This document shows positions 23,150-25,443 of a stretch of 25,443 nt of DNA, piece by piece (position 1 is the first letter of the stretch; each line of letters begins with the position of its first letter). The position numbers and the translations under genes were made by a program. The stretch is from UBA2256 sp964531105 (lineage in GTDB: Bacteria > Spirochaetota > Spirochaetia > Treponematales > Rectinemataceae). Under the pieces are notes generated by a model. It did not search any database. It saw only the letters and a list, made by a program, of their open reading frames with translations, and had not been told where the DNA came from. Location: the NCBI GenBank assembly GCA_964531105.1, contig CAZHFN010000028.1, positions 1 to 25,443 of the forward strand, written 5' to 3'.

Positions 23150-23777
23150 TTTCGCCGAGAAGGGCTAACTCGAAAAGGGCTGCCCTAGCTCGTTCCAAGG
23201 CTTCGGAATACTGATCCCGCAGGGATTCTACATTTTGCTTATAGAAGGCGGAGAATTCTGGATCCGACATGGGATCCATCCTTACCTCGCGCCCCATCCT
23301 TGCGGCCATCTGGCGCTCCTTGTCCCTCAGCTTGGGAGCCCACTGAGTCCGTATGGCCTGGTCTACACGCTTCAATTCCTCCAGGTATTTCTCCATGAAG
23401 GACGTGATCTGCTTGACCATGTCTTCCACTTTTTTCTGAGCATCTTTTCCCCCATTTTTCGCAGGGTAGGGGGCTAGCGAACTTAAAATGCCGAGTCCTG
23501 AACCGAGCAATGCAAGCTTGTCGGGATCGAAATAGCTGGAAGGAAGCTGGATTTGGGCAATCAAAACTTCGAATGCTGTCTTCCGGAACAACTCCATCGA
23601 GGCGCCCAAATCTTTCACAGCCTTGGCCAGATCAAATTGACCTAAGTCCTCAAGATACTTGCCCGCCGCCCGCCTAGCCTCCATCTTTATGTTGGAAGCC
23701 TCTAGGGCTGCCTCATCTACTTTTAAATCCTTTGTCCTCTCAAGTGCTAACTCAAGGGCGCTTTTGATCATTGCCAT
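23121..23777 (-). CDS. Unrecognised helical protein, possibly spirochaete-specific
   Basis: 218 residues from the ATG at 23777, which has GGGAGGA eight bases upstream; a longer frame to 23822 lacks a ribosome site. The sequence is largely alpha-helical and charged: MIKSALELALERTKDLKVDEAALEASNIK at the start, then KVEDMVKQITSFMEKYLEELK and RDQYSEALERARAALFEL, with heptad-like spacing. (Each part is a separate helix.) No signal peptide, membrane segment or catalytic motif is seen. It overlaps the upstream phosphatidyltransferase by 26 bp, so the two are co-translated, and overlaps mnmG convergently by 29 bp. The function is unknown; the opening helix resembles hypothetical proteins I associate with treponemes, but I cannot verify that. 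Confidence 0.75.
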   Translation of the reverse strand: MAMIKSALELALERTKDLKVDEAALEASNIKMEARRAAGKYLEDLGQFDLAKAVKDLGASMELFRKTAFEVLIAQIQLPSSYFDPDKLALLGSGLGILSSLAPYPAKNGGKDAQKKVEDMVKQITSFMEKYLEELKRVDQAIRTQWAPKLRDKERQMAARMGREVRMDPMSDPEFSAFYKQNVESLRDQYSEALERARAALFELALLGETTDDSASHK

Positions 23778-24579
23778 GTGAAATCCTCCCGGAAAAACCC
23801 GCGCAGCCCATGCCGCGCGCAAAGGTAAAAATCTTGTCTCCGATACTGGCCACTACAATCGCTGCGGCTATCCATTCAAGGCCGCTGGTAACAAGCTCGG
23901 GTACCCAATTCACGATGAGAGTGAGAACCTCGACGCTGTAGACCACCATGATAGATGCTACGGCAACCTTGCCCATAAGGGTGGATGTAGGTTCTATTCT
24001 CTTCTTGACTGCGATAAGAACGGCCATCAGGAGCATCTGTATTCCAAGTCGCAGAAGCACGAGCATCAGGAACCATTCTGGTATAATTTTATAATAATAA
24101 AAAACAACGCTCAGGACAATCAACAGACTGTAGTCGCTGGCCGAGTCCATCATCCTGCCTACCTTAGTTACCTCATTGCCCTTCCTAGACACATAACCAT
24201 CCAGAAAATCGGTGGCGAATATGAACACCACAAGGACTAAAAGGGGATAGCGGATTTTATAACTCTTCGCAGCGATGACGAGGTATAGAAGGGTAGGCAG
24301 GGTGCTAACCCTTAGAAGCGTGATTCTGTTGGCAAGATTCATGGAGCCAACAAGATCCCCGGTGGCTTCTTTGCGAAAATCCAGCAAAAATACAAGCATA
24401 AGAAAGTACAGAAGTCCGTGAAGCCCCAGGCTTGTGAGGACAAAGGGCATCCAAAACCTTTTCAGAAAGCCAGCCCCCAGGGCAAAGGCGGCGAAAATAA
24501 GGCACTGGAGCAGAAAATATGCCAGGGTTGTCCTGCGAATGCTTCCTCGGAGATGCATCTTGATGCCGGTTTCGTCCAT
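23752..24579 (-). CDS. CDP-alcohol phosphatidyltransferase family membrane protein
   Basis: 275 residues from the ATG at 24579, which follows GGAGACAGG; a GTG at 24627 and an ATG at 24558 are alternatives. The family motif is present as DFLDGYVSR ... GRMMDSASD, giving all four metal-binding Asp of the D-x2-DG-x2-AR-x8-G-x3-D-x3-D pattern, with Ser replacing the usual Ala before Arg. About eight hydrophobic helices are seen, two of them ahead of the motif, more than in ordinary PgsA. Enzymes of this family join a CDP-linked lipid to an alcohol headgroup, or the reverse. The headgroup cannot be read here. It is transcribed divergently from a second family member 114 bp away and overlaps the next gene by 26 bp. 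Confidence 0.85.
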   Translation of the reverse strand: MDETGIKMHLRGSIRRTTLAYFLLQCLIFAAFALGAGFLKRFWMPFVLTSLGLHGLLYFLMLVFLLDFRKEATGDLVGSMNLANRITLLRVSTLPTLLYLVIAAKSYKIRYPLLVLVVFIFATDFLDGYVSRKGNEVTKVGRMMDSASDYSLLIVLSVVFYYYKIIPEWFLMLVLLRLGIQMLLMAVLIAVKKRIEPTSTLMGKVAVASIMVVYSVEVLTLIVNWVPELVTSGLEWIAAAIVVASIGDKIFTFARGMGCAGFSGRISHGNDQKRP

Positions 24580-24656
24580 TATCCTGTCTCCGATTCTCAA
24601 CTCCAAACTTCGCGCAGACTGCCGCACGCCGGTGGGGCCCGAGCCATACTACAACC

Positions 24657-24686
24657 TTGACATTGGGGCTGTCAAATCTCTACTCT
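24657..24686 (+). promoter_or_regulatory. Putative promoter of the pgsA-like gene (leaderless)
   Basis: Consensus TTGACA (24657-24662), 18-bp spacer, TACTCT (24681-24686), seven bases, then the ATG at 24694. No Shine-Dalgarno is present. Confidence 0.6.
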
Positions 24687-24693
24687 GAGCCTA

Positions 24694-25281
24694 ATGAGCG
24701 CCGCCGACAAGGTCACCCTGAGCAGAGTATTCCTCGCTCCAGCATTTTTCCTTCTCTACCGCTATCCTCTGCTCGGATCCCTTTCTACCGTTATTCTTTT
24801 ATGGGTGCTCTTTGCGGTAATCGAGCTAAGCGACCTCGTGGACGGTCAAATAGCCCGCTCATCCAACCAGGTCAGCGATTTTGGCAAGCTTTTCGATCCC
24901 TTCGCCGATGTGCTGGCCAGAGTTACCTATTTTATCTGCTTTGCCTTCGACGGCATCATGCCGCTCTGGATTTTTCTTATTATCCTGTACAGGGAATTCA
25001 GCATTCTCTTCCTTAGAATGATGCTCTCGGGGCGGGGCATTGCCATGGGCGCTCGTCCAGGAGGCAAGCTCAAGGCCGGACTCTACATGGTTGCTGGCCT
25101 ATTAGCCCTTCTTTACTCCAGTCTGCGAAGGCTTTCCCTTGCAGACTCTCTCCAGAATCCTTTGAGTATCCTGGTGATAGTCGCTTTTGTGGCCGCCGCC
25201 ACTCTCTCGGTGCTTTCTTTTATAGACTATTTGGTCCAGTACAGAAAGCTTACTTCTGCACTAAAAAGTGACAAATCCTAG
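24694..25281 (+). CDS. pgsA: CDP-alcohol phosphatidyltransferase, PgsA-like
   Basis: 195 residues, the usual length for bacterial phosphatidylglycerophosphate synthase. The motif DLVDGQIARSSNQVSDFGKLFDPFAD is complete (shown here by its key parts: DLVDGQIAR, then GKLFDPFAD), with four metal-binding Asp. The N-terminus DKVTLSRVFLAPAFFLLY matches the family's first helix (normally NxLTxxRxxLxP), and about five membrane helices follow. PgsA joins CDP-diacylglycerol with glycerol 3-phosphate in the cytoplasmic membrane on the way to phosphatidylglycerol. The symbol is a best guess; another headgroup is possible, since the neighbour on the other strand is a paralogue. Confidence 0.82.
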   Translation: MSAADKVTLSRVFLAPAFFLLYRYPLLGSLSTVILLWVLFAVIELSDLVDGQIARSSNQVSDFGKLFDPFADVLARVTYFICFAFDGIMPLWIFLIILYREFSILFLRMMLSGRGIAMGARPGGKLKAGLYMVAGLLALLYSSLRRLSLADSLQNPLSILVIVAFVAAATLSVLSFIDYLVQYRKLTSALKSDKS

Positions 25282-25311
25282 GACTATCTGCATTTATACG
25301 GTAAACATTTC

Positions 25312-25443
25312 AAAAAAACAGTAAAATTTGCAAAATCTTTAAAATATTGAAAAACTCGCTTGACACGGATGCACTGACTTTGGTACCTTCATCGAGCGCT
25401 CAAAAAAAGGCAGTAAAGCTTTTAGGGCGAGGGATCTTCAACA
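25312..25443 (+). promoter_or_regulatory. Strong promoter with phased A-tracts, possible rRNA operon leader
   Basis: Five A-tracts (25312-25318, 25323-25326, 25332-25335, 25341-25344, 25350-25354) repeat about every 9-9.5 bp, followed by TTGACA (25360-25365), an 18-bp spacer and TACCTT (25384-25389). The last 12 bases, GATCTTCAACA, resemble the boxA antitermination element of rRNA leaders. No coding start is seen before the window ends. An UP-element-driven stable RNA promoter is the best reading, but the RNA gene itself lies outside. Confidence 0.45.

Noticed and set aside
1..25443. Mobile element, prophage or defence island
   Set aside because: No transposase, integrase, terminal inverted repeats, phage or toxin-antitoxin genes were seen; gene content is mostly housekeeping with lineage-specific regulators.

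Overview
The window is a dense, roughly 54% GC bacterial chromosome segment with 24 protein genes, one short leader ORF and no RNA gene inside the window. Gene order and content (mnmE-mnmG, argCJBD, a membrane pyrophosphatase, paired CDP-alcohol phosphatidyltransferases, pspA with a YbjN-like partner) and a MurA with Asp in place of the fosfomycin-reactive Cys suggest a free-living or gut-type spirochaete related to Treponema/Rectinema. That placement is an inference, because no marker gene was compared.

Layout. 1-6753: rsmE (5' end outside the window) overlaps a divergent WecG/TagA-family gene, followed by an NtrC-like AAA+ protein; a convergent trmJ-type methyltransferase follows. A divergent SDR gene, a STAS/zinc-ribbon fusion, a YbjN-like gene, pspA and a winged-helix regulator come next. 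Several proteins here keep a recognisable fold but lack the residues normally needed for chemistry or signalling. 6750-10014: murA diverges from pyrC, and pyrC converges on an SGNH hydrolase interrupted by 100 Ns. The gap is flanked by the same 55 bases on both sides; merging them restores one intact gene. 10015-10792: an AT-rich spacer and a DUF1836 protein. 10859-16413: a minus-strand block of pepP-like M24 peptidase and argD, argB, argJ, argC, transcribed argC first, giving the acetylated steps from N-acetylglutamate to ornithine with acetyl recycling. 16414-16872: the only long gap. It holds an arginine-containing leader ORF, ArgR-box-like palindromes and divergent promoters for argC and hppA.

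16873-23149: hppA (K+-dependent type membrane pyrophosphatase) is tightly linked to an unrecognised 261-residue protein; then mnmE and mnmG, which together make the cmnm5 modification of tRNA wobble uridine. 23121-25281: an unrecognised coiled-coil-like protein and a multi-span CDP-alcohol phosphatidyltransferase on the minus strand, divergent from a PgsA-like enzyme. The right edge has phased A-tracts, a strong promoter and a boxA-like motif, which could lead into a stable RNA operon.

A recurring theme is promoter architecture. At the SDR gene, murA, mnmE and the right-hand pgsA-like gene I see a TTGnnn-like -35, exactly 18 bp of spacer, a TAnnnT -10 and then an ATG only 6-11 nt downstream without a Shine-Dalgarno, which predicts leaderless or nearly leaderless mRNAs. 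Other genes (argC, argJ, argB, hppA, pyrC, the YbjN-like gene) have strong ribosome binding sites.
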